A stretch of DNA of 64,000 nucleotides, taken from NCBI RefSeq assembly GCF_014197105.1, contig NZ_JACIEV010000009.1:1-64000 (forward strand), written 5' to 3'. The translations under genes were made by a program, and so were the position numbers. This stretch comes from Sphingomonas jinjuensis (GTDB taxonomy: Bacteria; Pseudomonadota; Alphaproteobacteria; Sphingomonadales; Sphingomonadaceae). Under the pieces are notes generated by a model. It was not told the DNA's origin. It searched no databases and worked only from the letters and a program-made list of their open reading frames with translations. Each line of letters begins with the position of its first letter. The stretch's first letter is position 1. Below are positions 28,269 to 37,555 of this stretch, in pieces.

Positions 28269-29054
28269 TCAAACGATCCGCTCGGCTTCCATCTTCTTGA
28301 TCTCCGCGATCGCCTTGGCAGGCGACAGCCCCTTGGGGCAGGCGTTCGCGCAGTTCATGATCGTGTGGCAGCGATACAGGCGAAACGGATCCTCCAGCTC
28401 GTCGAGCCGGTCGCCGGTCATCTCGTCGCGGCTGTCGGCCAGCCAGCGATAGGCCTGAAGCAGGATCGCCGGGCCCAGGAACTTGTCCGAATTCCACCAA
28501 TAGCTGGGGCACGAGGTCGAGCAGCAGGCGCACAGGATGCACTCGTACAGCCCGTCGAGCTTCTCACGATCCGCCGGCGACTGGAGCCGCTCCTTGCCCG
28601 AGGGCGGGGGCGTGACCGTCTGCAGCCACGGCTTGATCGACGAATATTGCGCGTAGAAATGGGTGAAGTCGGGGACCAGGTCCTTGATGACCTCCATGTG
28701 CGGCAGCGGCGTGATCCGCACGGTGCCCTTCACATCCTCGATCGCGGTGGTGCAGGCGAGGCCGTTCTTGCCGTCGATATTCATCGAGCACGATCCACAG
28801 ATGCCCTCGCGGCACGAGCGGCGGAAGGTGAGCGACGAGTCCTGCTCGCCCTTCATCTTGATCAGCGCGTCGAGCACCATCGGCCCGCAATTGTCGAGAT
28901 CGACCTCGAACGTGTCGTAGCGCGGGTTCTCACCCTTGTCGGGGTCGTAGCGATAGACCTCGAACTTCTTGACGCGCTTCGCATCGGCGGGGGCGGCGTG
29001 CTTCATGCCCTTGCCGCTGATCTTGCTGTTCTTGGGCAGAGTGAATTCGGCCAT
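28269..29054 (-). CDS. sdhB: Succinate dehydrogenase iron-sulfur subunit
   Basis: A 261-aa subunit carrying three Fe-S clusters that pass electrons from FAD to quinone. The 2Fe-2S ligands are in [15 protein letters not shown] with a later Cys; the 4Fe-4S and 3Fe-4S ligands are in [17 protein letters not shown] and [17 protein letters not shown]. Quinone-site residues are expected near SYWWN. It follows sdhA with a one-base gap and is the last gene of sdhCDAB. Confidence 0.98.
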   Translation of the reverse strand: MAEFTLPKNSKISGKGMKHAAPADAKRVKKFEVYRYDPDKGENPRYDTFEVDLDNCGPMVLDALIKMKGEQDSSLTFRRSCREGICGSCSMNIDGKNGLACTTAIEDVKGTVRITPLPHMEVIKDLVPDFTHFYAQYSSIKPWLQTVTPPPSGKERLQSPADREKLDGLYECILCACCSTSCPSYWWNSDKFLGPAILLQAYRWLADSRDEMTGDRLDELEDPFRLYRCHTIMNCANACPKGLSPAKAIAEIKKMEAERIV

Positions 29055-29055
29055 G

Positions 29056-30858
29056 TCAGTAGACCCGCTTCTTGGGCTTGATGTACTCGACCTCGTCGGT
29101 CAGCGTGTAGTCGTGGACCGGGCGGTAATCGATCGCGGTCTTGCCGCCCTCGCCGCCCCAGCCTTCGAACGTCGCGATGGTGTGTTTCATCCAGTTCGCG
29201 TCGTCGCGGTCGGGATAATCCTCGTTGACGTGGGCGCCGCGCGATTCCTTGCGGTTCGCCGCCGAGTCCATCGTCACCATCGCCTGCGCGACGAGGTTGT
29301 CGAGCTCCAGCGTCTCGACGAGGTCGGTGTTCCAGATCATCGAGCGATCCTTGATCCCGACATCGGCCATCCGCTTGTAGATGCCGGTGATCCGCTCCTG
29401 CCCTTCGGTCAGCAGCGCATTGTCGCGGAACACCGCGCAATGCTTCTGCATCGTCCGCTGCATGTCGAGCCGGATCTCGGCGGTCGGCGCGGCGCCGTCG
29501 GCGTGGCGGAACCGGTCGAGCCGGGTCAGCGCCGCCTCGTCCGCAGCGGTCGATGCCGCCGCATGTGGGGCATCCTTGCGCTGAATGTCTGCGATCCGCT
29601 TGCCGGTCGCGCGGCCGAACACGACGAGGTCGATCAGGCTGTTCGAGCCGAGGCGGTTGGCGCCATGGACGCTGACGCATGCCGCCTCGCCGACCGCGAA
29701 CAGGCCCGGCACCACCGCATCGGGGTTGCCGTCGACCAGGTTCACGACCTCGCCGTGGAAGTTCGTCGGAATGCCGCCCATGTTATAGTGGACGGTCGGC
29801 GTCACCGGCAGCGGCTGGCGCGTCAGGTCGACGCCCGCGAAGATCTTGCCCGTTTCGGTAATGCCCGGCAGCCGCTCGTGGAGCACCTTGGGATCGATGT
29901 GGTCGAGGTGGAGGAAGATGTGGTCCTTATGCGGCCCCACCCCGCGACCCTCGCGCATTTCCATCGCCATCGAGCGCGACACGACGTCGCGCGATGCCAG
30001 GTCCTTCGCCGACGGGGCATAGCGCTCCATGAAGCGCTCGCCCTCGGAATTGGTCAGGTAACCGCCCTCGCCGCGCGCACCCTCGGTGATGAGCACGCCG
30101 GCACCATAGATGCCGGTCGGGTGGAACTGGACGAACTCCATGTCCTGGAGCGGCAGGCCGGCACGCAGCACCATGCCGCCGCCGTCGCCGGTGCAGGTGT
30201 GCGCCGACGTCGCCGAATAATAGCAACGGCCATAGCCGCCCGTCGCCAGCACCGTGTTGTGGCTGCGGAACCGGTGGATGCTGCCATCCTCCATGCACAG
30301 CGCGATCACGCCGCGGCACTCGCCGTCGACCATGATCAGGTCGAGCGCGAAATATTCGATGTAGAAGTCTGCGTCGTAGCGCAGCGACTGCTGGTACAGC
30401 GTGTGGAGCATCGCGTGCCCCGTGCGGTCCGCTGCGGCGCAGGTACGCTGCGCGGGCGGGCCTTCGCCCATGTTCTGCATCATGCCGCCAAACGGACGCT
30501 GATAGATGCGCCCCTCGTCGGTCCGGCTGAACGGCATGCCGGCATGTTCCAGCTCGTAGACCGCGGCCGGCGCCTCGCGCACCATATACTCGATCGCGTC
30601 CTGATCGCCGAGCCAGTCCGACCCCTTGACGGTGTCGTACATATGCCAAGTCCAGTGGTCCGGCCCCATGTTGCCGAGGCTGGCGGCGATGCCGCCCTGC
30701 GCCGCGACGGTATGGCTGCGGGTCGGAAACACCTTGGTGATGCAGGCGGTCTTCAGCCCCGACTGGGCGCATTCCATGACGGCGCGCAGGCCCGACCCGC
30801 CGGCGCCGACGACCACCGCGTCATAGACATGGTCGACGATCTGATAGGCAGCAGGCAT
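29056..30858 (-). CDS. sdhA: Succinate dehydrogenase flavoprotein subunit
   Basis: A 600-aa catalytic subunit oxidising succinate to fumarate at the inner face of the membrane. FAD site [15 protein letters not shown]; covalent FAD histidine in [11 protein letters not shown] (His49); active-site region [21 protein letters not shown]-terminal substrate residues in HNMGG-like [10 protein letters not shown] and [15 protein letters not shown]. The start at 30858 shares one base with the sdhD stop (TGATG). Normal length. Confidence 0.98.
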   Translation of the reverse strand: MPAAYQIVDHVYDAVVVGAGGSGLRAVMECAQSGLKTACITKVFPTRSHTVAAQGGIAASLGNMGPDHWTWHMYDTVKGSDWLGDQDAIEYMVREAPAAVYELEHAGMPFSRTDEGRIYQRPFGGMMQNMGEGPPAQRTCAAADRTGHAMLHTLYQQSLRYDADFYIEYFALDLIMVDGECRGVIALCMEDGSIHRFRSHNTVLATGGYGRCYYSATSAHTCTGDGGGMVLRAGLPLQDMEFVQFHPTGIYGAGVLITEGARGEGGYLTNSEGERFMERYAPSAKDLASRDVVSRSMAMEMREGRGVGPHKDHIFLHLDHIDPKVLHERLPGITETGKIFAGVDLTRQPLPVTPTVHYNMGGIPTNFHGEVVNLVDGNPDAVVPGLFAVGEAACVSVHGANRLGSNSLIDLVVFGRATGKRIADIQRKDAPHAAASTAADEAALTRLDRFRHADGAAPTAEIRLDMQRTMQKHCAVFRDNALLTEGQERITGIYKRMADVGIKDRSMIWNTDLVETLELDNLVAQAMVTMDSAANRKESRGAHVNEDYPDRDDANWMKHTIATFEGWGGEGGKTAIDYRPVHDYTLTDEVEYIKPKKRVY

Positions 30859-31238
30859 CAGGCAGCTCCGAGCGCGACCTTCACGATCGCGAAGAGGGCG
30901 GTAGCGCCGAGCGCCACCACGAAGAAGTTGAGAAGCAGCAGCGCGGCGACCCGCTGCTCACCGTGCAGATAGTCCTCGATCAGCACCTGGAGCCCCAGGC
31001 GGAAATGATAGAAGACCGAAACGACGAGCAGCGCCATCGGCACCGCCGCCCAGCCCGACGACAGCCAGCTGCGCACGCCGGCATAGTCGTAACCCGGCAG
31101 CCGCGCGACCGACACCATCAGCCACAGCATCAGGAACAGGTTCGCTCCGGCGGTGACGCGTTGCAGCCACCAGTGATGCGCGCCTTCCTTGGCGCTGCCC
31201 AGGCCGCGGACGCGACCGAGTTCGGTGCCGGAACCCAT
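30858..31238 (-). CDS. sdhD: Succinate dehydrogenase membrane anchor subunit D
   Basis: A 126-aa membrane anchor with three helices: [21 protein letters not shown], a second around [16 protein letters not shown], and a C-terminal helix [20 protein letters not shown]. The heme b axial histidine is probably in [16 protein letters not shown]. The N-terminal [10 protein letters not shown] segment is typical of the alphaproteobacterial type. The start at 31238 shares one base with the sdhC stop (TAATG), indicating coupling. Confidence 0.94.
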   Translation of the reverse strand: MGSGTELGRVRGLGSAKEGAHHWWLQRVTAGANLFLMLWLMVSVARLPGYDYAGVRSWLSSGWAAVPMALLVVSVFYHFRLGLQVLIEDYLHGEQRVAALLLLNFFVVALGATALFAIVKVALGAA

Positions 31239-31651
31239 TACTTCACCCCGATGATGTAGAACCAGAACAACGCCGTCAGCAGCGCGCCGCCGGCCATCGC
31301 CAGTCGCGCCGACAGGCGATTGCCCTTCAGCTCGTAGTTGGCGCCCGTATCCAGCACCAGGTGCCGGATCCCCGAACACATGTGCTGGAACAGGGCCCAG
31401 GTCAGGCCGATGCCGAACACCCAGCCGACGACGTTCAATCGTCCGTCGCTCAGCGTGAACACGTCGAGGAACGTCGCATAGGCCTCGCCACCCGCGGCGA
31501 TCGCCGCCAGCCACCACACCAGCAGGAGGCTGCCCAGCGTGGCCATGCCGTCGCCGGTCGCACGATGCAGGATCGACACCAGCATGTGCGGCCCCCAGCG
31601 ATAGATGCCGAGATGGGGGCTGATCGGACGGGAAGGCGTTCGGGATGCCAA
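31238..31651 (-). CDS. sdhC: Succinate dehydrogenase cytochrome b556 subunit C
   Basis: A 137-aa heme-binding anchor with three helices. The family signatures are RPISPHLGIYRWGPHMLVSILHR, with the quinone-site serine and arginine, and the heme ligand histidine in FQHMCSGIRHLVLD. The start is TTG at 31651 with GAGGA 8 bases upstream; the next ATG would cut off the conserved N-terminus. It is the first gene of the operon, with a candidate promoter about 50 bp upstream. Confidence 0.95.
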   Translation of the reverse strand: MASRTPSRPISPHLGIYRWGPHMLVSILHRATGDGMATLGSLLLVWWLAAIAAGGEAYATFLDVFTLSDGRLNVVGWVFGIGLTWALFQHMCSGIRHLVLDTGANYELKGNRLSARLAMAGGALLTALFWFYIIGVK

Positions 31652-31921
31652 GGCAAGGGTCCTCGAGATTGACAGACGTCGAAAGACGGATGCGACGACC
31701 TATTAGGCCGACTGTGCTGCGATGCAAGCAACCACGTGCGGCCAAGATGGGGGCTCGCGGGCGCCGTGAACAGGGCCGTGACGGATCAAATTTTCCAACG
31801 GTCTTCGCACGTTGGCGCCAGGGCGGCGCGGCCCGCCGGACGCCCGCTCTAACGGCCTCTTAACCTTTTTCCCGCTATTCAGCACGCCAGCGTACCACAT
31901 GATGCCAGCGGAGCTTCTGCC
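31652..31921. promoter_or_regulatory. Divergent promoter region of sdhCDAB and chemoreceptor
   Basis: The 270-bp gap has no gene. On the minus strand TTGCAT (31727-31722) and TAATAG (31705-31700), 16 bp apart, form a reasonable sdh promoter 49 bp upstream of the TTG start. A GGAG at about 31909-31912 may serve the chemoreceptor's TTG start at 31922. No clear promoter is visible for the plus-strand gene. Confidence 0.4.
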
Positions 31922-33280
31922 TTGACCGTCAACGACTTGCCTGTCCCCGGATCGATTGCCGCCGGCATCGACATCGGCGTCCGCGTCGCCTCGTTCGATG
32001 TCGACGGTACGTTGCAGGCGACCGCGCGCGAACTGTGGACGCTGATCGAGAGCGATGCGCACGAGATCGTCGAGGCCTATTGGGACCAGTGGCAGCGCGA
32101 AAATCCGGGCGAGCGTCACTGGATCAAGCACGAGCGCGAGAAGCGCATGGAACTGGGCATCGCCTATCTGCGCGCGCGCTTCTGCCATGTCAGTGGGCGC
32201 GACTGGATCGAATCGATGGAACGCTCCGTCGCTGCCGGTTACATCGCCGGAATCAAGACGATGGCGATGCTGTCGATGACCTGCGCCAGCGACCGCGTGG
32301 CGCTGGAACTGCTGCTCCGCAAGCTTCCCGCCGGCGACACGCGCCTCGCCAGCTTCACCGACGCGCTGATGCGACTGTTCGGCATGGAATGCGAGATCAC
32401 CGTCGAGATCTACAACGGCTTTCTCGCCCATACCGCGCGGCTCGAGCGCGAGCGGCTGGCGGGCGAGTTCCGCGCCAACATCGGCACGTCGCTGGCCTCG
32501 GTATCGGAAGAGAGCGGCACGCTGAAGCGCCAGGGCGACAAGACCTCGCTGCTGACCCGCGGCATGCTGGGCAAGACATCCGAGGTCGCCGCCGCCGCCG
32601 AACAGTCGGCGGTCGCGATGCGCGAGGCCGCACAGACGGCCGCCGGCCTGATCCGCGCCATCGAGGACGCGCGCAGCGAGGTGGAGGCCGCCGCCGACAT
32701 CGCCACCCGCGCCTCGTCGCAGGCGGGCCGTGCGGTCGGCATGTCGGAGGCGCTGTCGGATCACGCCCAGTCGATCGAATCGATCCTCGGCCTGATCCGC
32801 GACATCGCCGGCCAGACCAACCTCTTGGCGCTCAACGCCACGATCGAGGCGGCGCGCGCCGGTGACGCCGGCCGCGGCTTCGCGGTGGTCGCGCAGGAGG
32901 TGAAGAGCCTCGCCAACCAGACCGCGCGCGCGACCGACGACATCGCCGCCAAGATCGCCGCGATCCAGTCGGCGACCCGCGACACCGTCCATACCAACGC
33001 CTCGATCAAGGCAACGGTCGCCGAGGTTCAGGAAAGCGCCGACCGGATCCGCTATGCCATGGAGGCGCAGGCCGAAACCGTGACCGCGATCACCGCCGCG
33101 GTCGACGAAACCGCGCTCGCCGCCGATTCGATGTCGTCGACCATCGCCGCGATCCGTCAGGATACCGAGACGGTCGCGTCCGAGATCGAGGGCGTCGGTC
33201 GCGGCTTCGACCGGCTGGAGGAGCGGCTGGCGTCGCTCAAGGGCAGCGCCGGCGACTTCGTCGGCAAGGTCGCGGCGTAA
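31922..33280 (+). CDS. Soluble methyl-accepting chemoreceptor with protoglobin-like sensor
   Basis: A 452-aa cytoplasmic receptor without membrane helices. Residues about 30-185 are all-helical and resemble the protoglobin sensor of globin-coupled transducers ([39 protein letters not shown]). The place of the proximal heme histidine reads [14 protein letters not shown], so heme binding is doubtful. Residues about 200-445 form the MA coiled coil with hairpin tip [20 protein letters not shown] and [16 protein letters not shown]. The start is TTG. It would signal through CheA/CheW, not encoded nearby. It sits divergent from sdhCDAB, hinting at an energy or redox sensor. Confidence 0.85.
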   Translation: MTVNDLPVPGSIAAGIDIGVRVASFDVDGTLQATARELWTLIESDAHEIVEAYWDQWQRENPGERHWIKHEREKRMELGIAYLRARFCHVSGRDWIESMERSVAAGYIAGIKTMAMLSMTCASDRVALELLLRKLPAGDTRLASFTDALMRLFGMECEITVEIYNGFLAHTARLERERLAGEFRANIGTSLASVSEESGTLKRQGDKTSLLTRGMLGKTSEVAAAAEQSAVAMREAAQTAAGLIRAIEDARSEVEAAADIATRASSQAGRAVGMSEALSDHAQSIESILGLIRDIAGQTNLLALNATIEAARAGDAGRGFAVVAQEVKSLANQTARATDDIAAKIAAIQSATRDTVHTNASIKATVAEVQESADRIRYAMEAQAETVTAITAAVDETALAADSMSSTIAAIRQDTETVASEIEGVGRGFDRLEERLASLKGSAGDFVGKVAA

Positions 33281-33321
33281 GCGCTCCGGTTCCGTAGCAG
33301 CCAGACAGCGGCCCACTGGCC

Positions 33322-33478
33322 CCGTTCGCCCTGAGGAGAGAGGCTCAGCGAAGTCGAAGCCTCGTCTCGAAGCCTGTCCTGAGCGCCTGCCTTGGCAGGC
33401 AGTCGAAGGGGGTGGGTCACGCCACCTGTGCTTCGAGACGGCGCTTCGCTCCGCTCAGCGCCTCCTCAGCTCGAACGG
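33322..33478. repeat. Composite inverted repeat (family C)
   Basis: The ends CCGTTCGCCCTGAGGA (33322-33337) and TCCTCAGCTCGAACGG (33463-33478) are inverted copies with one mismatch plus a small offset. Inside, GTCGAAGCCTCGTCTCGAAG and several AGTCGAAG/CTTCGAGAC segments repeat in both directions. It fills the gap between the convergent chemoreceptor and DUF1453 genes and has no coding capacity. Confidence 0.75.
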
Positions 33479-33488
33479 CAAGTCTAAA

Positions 33489-33998
33489 TCACGCCGTGAT
33501 CCTGCTCGCCAGCATCCGCCGACCGCGCAGATACATCTCCAGACGCTGGGCGGCGAACAGCCCCAGGGCCAGCGCCATCAGCATATCGGTGACCGCCATC
33601 GCGTTGAGGTGAAGCATGTTCTCGTCGGTCAGCGCCGCACGGGCGCCGCTGCGGAACGCGACGAGGACCAGGATGAACAGCACCGCGGCGGGCGACGACG
33701 TCTGGTTGAGCGTATGCGTCGCGGGATCGAGCGTGATCCGCATCAGCTTGCCGCGCTGCCACCCCAGCGCCGCGCCGAGCCCCAACGCCACCGTGCAGAA
33801 TGCCCAGCCCCAGCCCTGCGGCGGAAACTGGCTGAACATCACCACGACGACGACCGCATAGATCGCGGGAAACACCCACAATCGCTCCAGCTTGAGCGGG
33901 CGAACGCGGCTCATCCGCTTCCAGCGGATCGCCATCACCACGGCGATGACGATCGCGGTGATGGCATAGGTGATGAGCGGATTCGCCTGATGCTGCAT
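33489..33998 (-). CDS. CcdC-like (DUF1453) membrane protein
   Basis: A 169-aa integral membrane protein with about five helices. The N-terminal helix LITYAITAIVIAVVMAIRW is followed by the characteristic RMSRVRPLKLERLWVFPAIY segment, then helices around YAVVVVVMFSQF, FCTVALGLGAALGWQRGK, AAVLFILVLVAFR and MLMALALGLFAAQRLEM. This matches the DUF1453/CcdC family; the Bacillus namesake lies in a cytochrome c maturation locus, but no such genes are adjacent here, so function is open. Confidence 0.8.
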   Translation of the reverse strand: MQHQANPLITYAITAIVIAVVMAIRWKRMSRVRPLKLERLWVFPAIYAVVVVVMFSQFPPQGWGWAFCTVALGLGAALGWQRGKLMRITLDPATHTLNQTSSPAAVLFILVLVAFRSGARAALTDENMLHLNAMAVTDMLMALALGLFAAQRLEMYLRGRRMLASRITA

Positions 33999-34069
33999 AT
34001 GGGGCCTCTTTTGCCGCGATGATGGCGTGCGGCTTGCCCGAAGACAATCGATCCGGCACCCTCCCCGTC

Positions 34070-35797
34070 ATGATCGCCGCCCTGCTCCTCGCCGCCGCCA
34101 CGCCCACTTCCGCCGACGCCGCCTTCGCCGCCGTATGGAAGCCCGAATGGCAAGCCCGCGTTGCCGAGAACATCGCCGACGACGGCGCCGAAAATGCCGA
34201 CGCGGTCAGCGACCACCTGCCCGACGTCTCCGCCGCCGCCCATGCCCGCCGTGCCGCCCGTTGGCAGGCCGCGATCGCGAAGCTCGACGCGATCGACCAG
34301 CGCCGGTTGTCGCCCGAGACGCGGGTCGACTTCCAGGTCTATCGCGCCCAGCTCACCGGCTTCCTTGAGGACGAGCGGTTCCGCGAATGGGAAAAGCCGG
34401 TCAACGGCGACAGCGCCTTCTGGTCCGACGTCCAATATGCGCCGCGCCAGCAGTTCAGGAACGGCGAGCGCGACTATCGCCGCTACCTGACCTGGCTCGG
34501 CGACATTCCGCGCTATTTCGCCCAGCAGCAGGCGAACCTGTCGCTCGGCCTCGCTCGCGGCTTCACCCCGCCGGCGATCGTCATGCAGGGTCGCGACAAG
34601 CCGGTGGCGCAGGTGGCCGAGGCGACCGATCCGACCAAGACCGTCTTCTACGAGCCCTTCACGAAGATGCCGCCGACGATCGCGCCCGCCACCCGCGCTG
34701 CGCTGCAGGCGGAGGCGAAGCGGATCATCGCCGCGCAGGTCATCCCGGCCAACAGGACGCTGCTCGCCTATCTGCGCACGACCTATCTTCCCGGCCTCCG
34801 CCAGCAGCTCGACGCCGCCAGCTATCCCGATGGCCTCGCTTATTATCGCAGTCGCATCCGCCTCTACACGACGACGGACATGACGCCCGATGCGATCCAC
34901 CAGCTCGGCCTGTCGGAAGTCGCACGGATCAAGGGCGAGATGGAGGCAGTGCGCCGCGAGGTTAAGTTCGCCGGCGATCTTCCCGCCTTTCTGACGTTCC
35001 TGCGCACGGATCCGCAATTCTACCCCAAGACCGCTGACCAGCTGCTAAAGGAAGCGGCATGGGAGGCCAAACGCTTCGACGGCATGGCCGCGCTGTGGTT
35101 CGGGCGCCTGCCCCGCCGCCGCTTCGCGATCGTCCCCGTCCCCGCCGACATCGCGCCCTTCTACACCGCGGGGCGCGGCGGGCCGGGGACCTATCTGGTC
35201 AACACCTACGACCTGCCGTCACGCCCGCTGTTCCAGCTGCCGGCGCTGACGCTCCACGAAAGCGCGCCGGGACATGCGTTCCAGATGCCGCTCGCCGCCG
35301 AGAACACGGGGCTGCTGCCGTTCCGGCGCAACAGCTACATCTCTGCCTATGGCGAAGGCTGGGCGTTGTATTGCGAGCGGCTCGGCGACGAGATGGGCTT
35401 CTATCAGACGCCCTACGAGCGGTTCGGCATGCTCAGCTACCAGATGTGGCGGGCGGCGCGGCTGGTGGTCGACACCGGCGTCCATACCAAGGGCTGGTCG
35501 CGCGAGCAGGCGCAGGCGTTCCTGCGCGACAATACCGCGCTGTCGAACCAGGAGGTCACGACCGAGGTCGATCGCTACATCGGCTGGCCCGGGCAGGCGC
35601 TGAGCTATTATCTCGGCGAACTGGCGATCCAGCGCGCCCGCGCCAAGGCGGAGAAGGCGCTCGGTGCGAAGTTCGACATCCGCGCCTTCCACGACACGGT
35701 GCTCAGCCTGGGATCGGTGCCGCTGCCGGTGATGGAGGCGCGGGTCGACCGTTTCATCGCCGAGGGTGGGAAGAGCCCGTATCCGGAGGGGTCTTAA
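34070..35797 (+). CDS. DUF885 family exported metallohydrolase
   Basis: A 575-aa protein with signal peptide MIAALLLAAATPTSADA, so likely periplasmic. It has the DUF885 zinc-hydrolase signature LTLHESAPGHAFQMPL (HExxxGH-like), plus SAYGEGWALYCERLGDEMGFY and a C-terminal YYLGELAIQRARAKAE block, all usual for the family. Some members are carboxypeptidase-like; the substrate here is unknown. The start at 34070 is chosen because it makes the signal peptide; 34019 would place 17 uncharacteristic residues before it. It is convergent with gcvPB across a family C repeat. Confidence 0.88.
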   Translation: MIAALLLAAATPTSADAAFAAVWKPEWQARVAENIADDGAENADAVSDHLPDVSAAAHARRAARWQAAIAKLDAIDQRRLSPETRVDFQVYRAQLTGFLEDERFREWEKPVNGDSAFWSDVQYAPRQQFRNGERDYRRYLTWLGDIPRYFAQQQANLSLGLARGFTPPAIVMQGRDKPVAQVAEATDPTKTVFYEPFTKMPPTIAPATRAALQAEAKRIIAAQVIPANRTLLAYLRTTYLPGLRQQLDAASYPDGLAYYRSRIRLYTTTDMTPDAIHQLGLSEVARIKGEMEAVRREVKFAGDLPAFLTFLRTDPQFYPKTADQLLKEAAWEAKRFDGMAALWFGRLPRRRFAIVPVPADIAPFYTAGRGGPGTYLVNTYDLPSRPLFQLPALTLHESAPGHAFQMPLAAENTGLLPFRRNSYISAYGEGWALYCERLGDEMGFYQTPYERFGMLSYQMWRAARLVVDTGVHTKGWSREQAQAFLRDNTALSNQEVTTEVDRYIGWPGQALSYYLGELAIQRARAKAEKALGAKFDIRAFHDTVLSLGSVPLPVMEARVDRFIAEGGKSPYPEGS

Positions 35798-35810
35798 CCA
35801 CAATCTCCGT

Positions 35811-35873
35811 TCGTGCTGAGCGAAGTCGAAGCACAGGCCCTTGGCCAGGGTGCTTCGACTTCACTCAGCACGA
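35811..35873. repeat. Inverted repeat (family C) between convergent genes
   Basis: The 23-base arm TCGTGCTGAGCGAAGTCGAA(GCA) at 35811-35833 pairs with 35851-35873 with a single mismatch around a 17-base loop. Lying between the convergent DUF885 and gcvPB stops, it probably acts as a bidirectional terminator. Confidence 0.8.
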
Positions 35874-35887
35874 CCAGTCGGGGTCTA

Positions 35888-37462
35888 TTATTCCGCCGCT
35901 TCGGCCACCGGCGCGGGCTCCTTCCACACCAGCACCGGCTTGCGCGCTGCGAGCGTCTCGTCGAGGCGGCTGCGGGGCGCGAAGTGCGGCGCCGTCTTCA
36001 GGCTGGCGTCGCCCGCCTTGGCCCGCTCCGCCACCGAGCGCAGCGCGCCGATGAACTGGTCGAGGCCAGCCTTCGATTCGGTCTCGGTCGGCTCGACCAG
36101 CATCGCGCCGTGGACGACCAGCGGGAAGTACATGGTCATCGGGTGGAAGCCCTCGTCGATCAGCGCCTTGGCGATGTCGATCGTCGAGAAGCCGGCGGCG
36201 AGGCCGGCGTCGCTGAAGATCGCCTCGTGCATGCATGGTCCGCTGCCCGCGAACGGCGCGTCGAGCGTGTCCGCCAGGCTGCGCAGGATGTAGTTGGCGT
36301 TGAGCACCGCATCCTCGGCGACCTGCTTCAGCCCGTCGGCGCCGTGGCTGAGGATGTAGGTCAACGCACGGGTGAACATCCCCATCTGGCCGTGGAACGC
36401 GGTCATCCGGCCGAAGCTGTCGGGATGGCGATCGTCCACGCTCTCTTCCTCGACCAGCGTGATGTGGCCGTCGGCATAGCGCTCGGTAAACGGCAGCGGC
36501 CCGAATGGAGACAGCGCCTCCGACAGCACCACCGGCCCCGAACCCGGCCCGCCGCCGCCGTGCGGGGTCGAGAAGGTCTTGTGGAGGTTGATGTGCATGG
36601 CATCGACGCCGAGGTCGCCGGGACGCACCTTGCCGACGATCGCGTTGAAGTTCGCGCCGTCGCAATAGACATAGCCGCCCGCGGCATGGACCGCATCGCT
36701 GATGCGCTTCAGGTCACGCTCGAACAGCCCGCAGGTGTTCGGGTTGGTGATCATCACCGCCGCGACGTCCGGCCCCAGCCGCGCCTCGAGCGCCTCGGTG
36801 TCGACCCGGCCCTCGGCCGTCGCCGGAATGTCCTCGACGGTGAAGCCGGCGAAGGCTGCCGTCGCCGGATTGGTGCCGTGGGCGCTTTCGGGCACCAGCA
36901 CGACCTTGCGATGCCCCTCGCCGCGCTTCTCCAGCGCCGCCTTGATGCACAGGATGCCGCACAGCTCGCCATGTGCGCCGGCCTTGGGGCTCATCGCGAC
37001 GCCATGCATGCCGGTCAGCTTGATCAGCCACACCGCCAGCTCGTTGATGACGCCGAGCGCGCCCTGCACCGTGTCGACCGGCTGGAGCGGGTGGATGTCG
37101 GCGAAGCCGGGCAGCCGCGCCATCCGTTCGTTGAGGCGCGGATTGTGCTTCATGGTGCACGAGCCGAGCGGGAACAGGCCCAGGTCGATTGCATAGTTCT
37201 GGCGCGACAGCCGGGTGTAGTGGCGCACCGTCTCCGGCTCCGACAGGCCGGGCAGGCCGATCGGGCTTTTCCGCGTCAGGTTGCCGAGCCGCGACCCGGC
37301 GACGTCGCCGGGGGCGAAATCGACGCCGGTGGTGTGCTCGTCACCGATCTCGAAGATCAGCGCCTCTTCCAGCATCAGTGCCTTGTTGCCGGTATGGGTC
37401 GCCGCCACGCCCTCGCCCTGTTGGGGTGCGCTCGGACGCCAGCCGCTCTGGTTCAGTGCCAT
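35888..37462 (-). CDS. gcvPB: Glycine dehydrogenase (decarboxylating) subunit 2
   Basis: A 524-aa half of the P-protein of the glycine cleavage system. It carries the pyridoxal phosphate lysine in DAMHINLHKTFSTPHGGGG, and upstream LGLFPLGSCTMKHNPR, AGAHGELCGILCIKAALE and PESAHGTNPATAA. With gcvPA it decarboxylates glycine and moves the aminomethyl group to lipoyl-GcvH. The start at 37462 (MALNQSGWRPS) has GGAGGAG upstream; 30 more in-frame codons run into a palindromic repeat and are not used. Last gene of the gcv operon. Confidence 0.97.
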   Translation of the reverse strand: MALNQSGWRPSAPQQGEGVAATHTGNKALMLEEALIFEIGDEHTTGVDFAPGDVAGSRLGNLTRKSPIGLPGLSEPETVRHYTRLSRQNYAIDLGLFPLGSCTMKHNPRLNERMARLPGFADIHPLQPVDTVQGALGVINELAVWLIKLTGMHGVAMSPKAGAHGELCGILCIKAALEKRGEGHRKVVLVPESAHGTNPATAAFAGFTVEDIPATAEGRVDTEALEARLGPDVAAVMITNPNTCGLFERDLKRISDAVHAAGGYVYCDGANFNAIVGKVRPGDLGVDAMHINLHKTFSTPHGGGGPGSGPVVLSEALSPFGPLPFTERYADGHITLVEEESVDDRHPDSFGRMTAFHGQMGMFTRALTYILSHGADGLKQVAEDAVLNANYILRSLADTLDAPFAGSGPCMHEAIFSDAGLAAGFSTIDIAKALIDEGFHPMTMYFPLVVHGAMLVEPTETESKAGLDQFIGALRSVAERAKAGDASLKTAPHFAPRSRLDETLAARKPVLVWKEPAPVAEAAE

Positions 37463-37474
37463 GTTACTTCTCCT

Positions 37475-37538
37475 CCCCGGCGAAGGCCGGGGCCCGGTTG
37501 CGGGCCGTTCGTTGCTCGACCCCGGCCTTCGCCGAGTC
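37475..37538. repeat. Inverted pair of palindromic repeats (family D) between gcvPA and gcvPB
   Basis: CGGCGAAGGCCGGGG (37479-37493) and its perfect 15-bp reverse complement CCCCGGCCTTCGCCG (37520-37534) face each other across 26 bp. The palindrome is the same as that bounding the GIY-YIG gene and the sucB-lpd junction. Confidence 0.85.
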
Positions 37539-37555
37539 GGTGGTGATGACATTGC

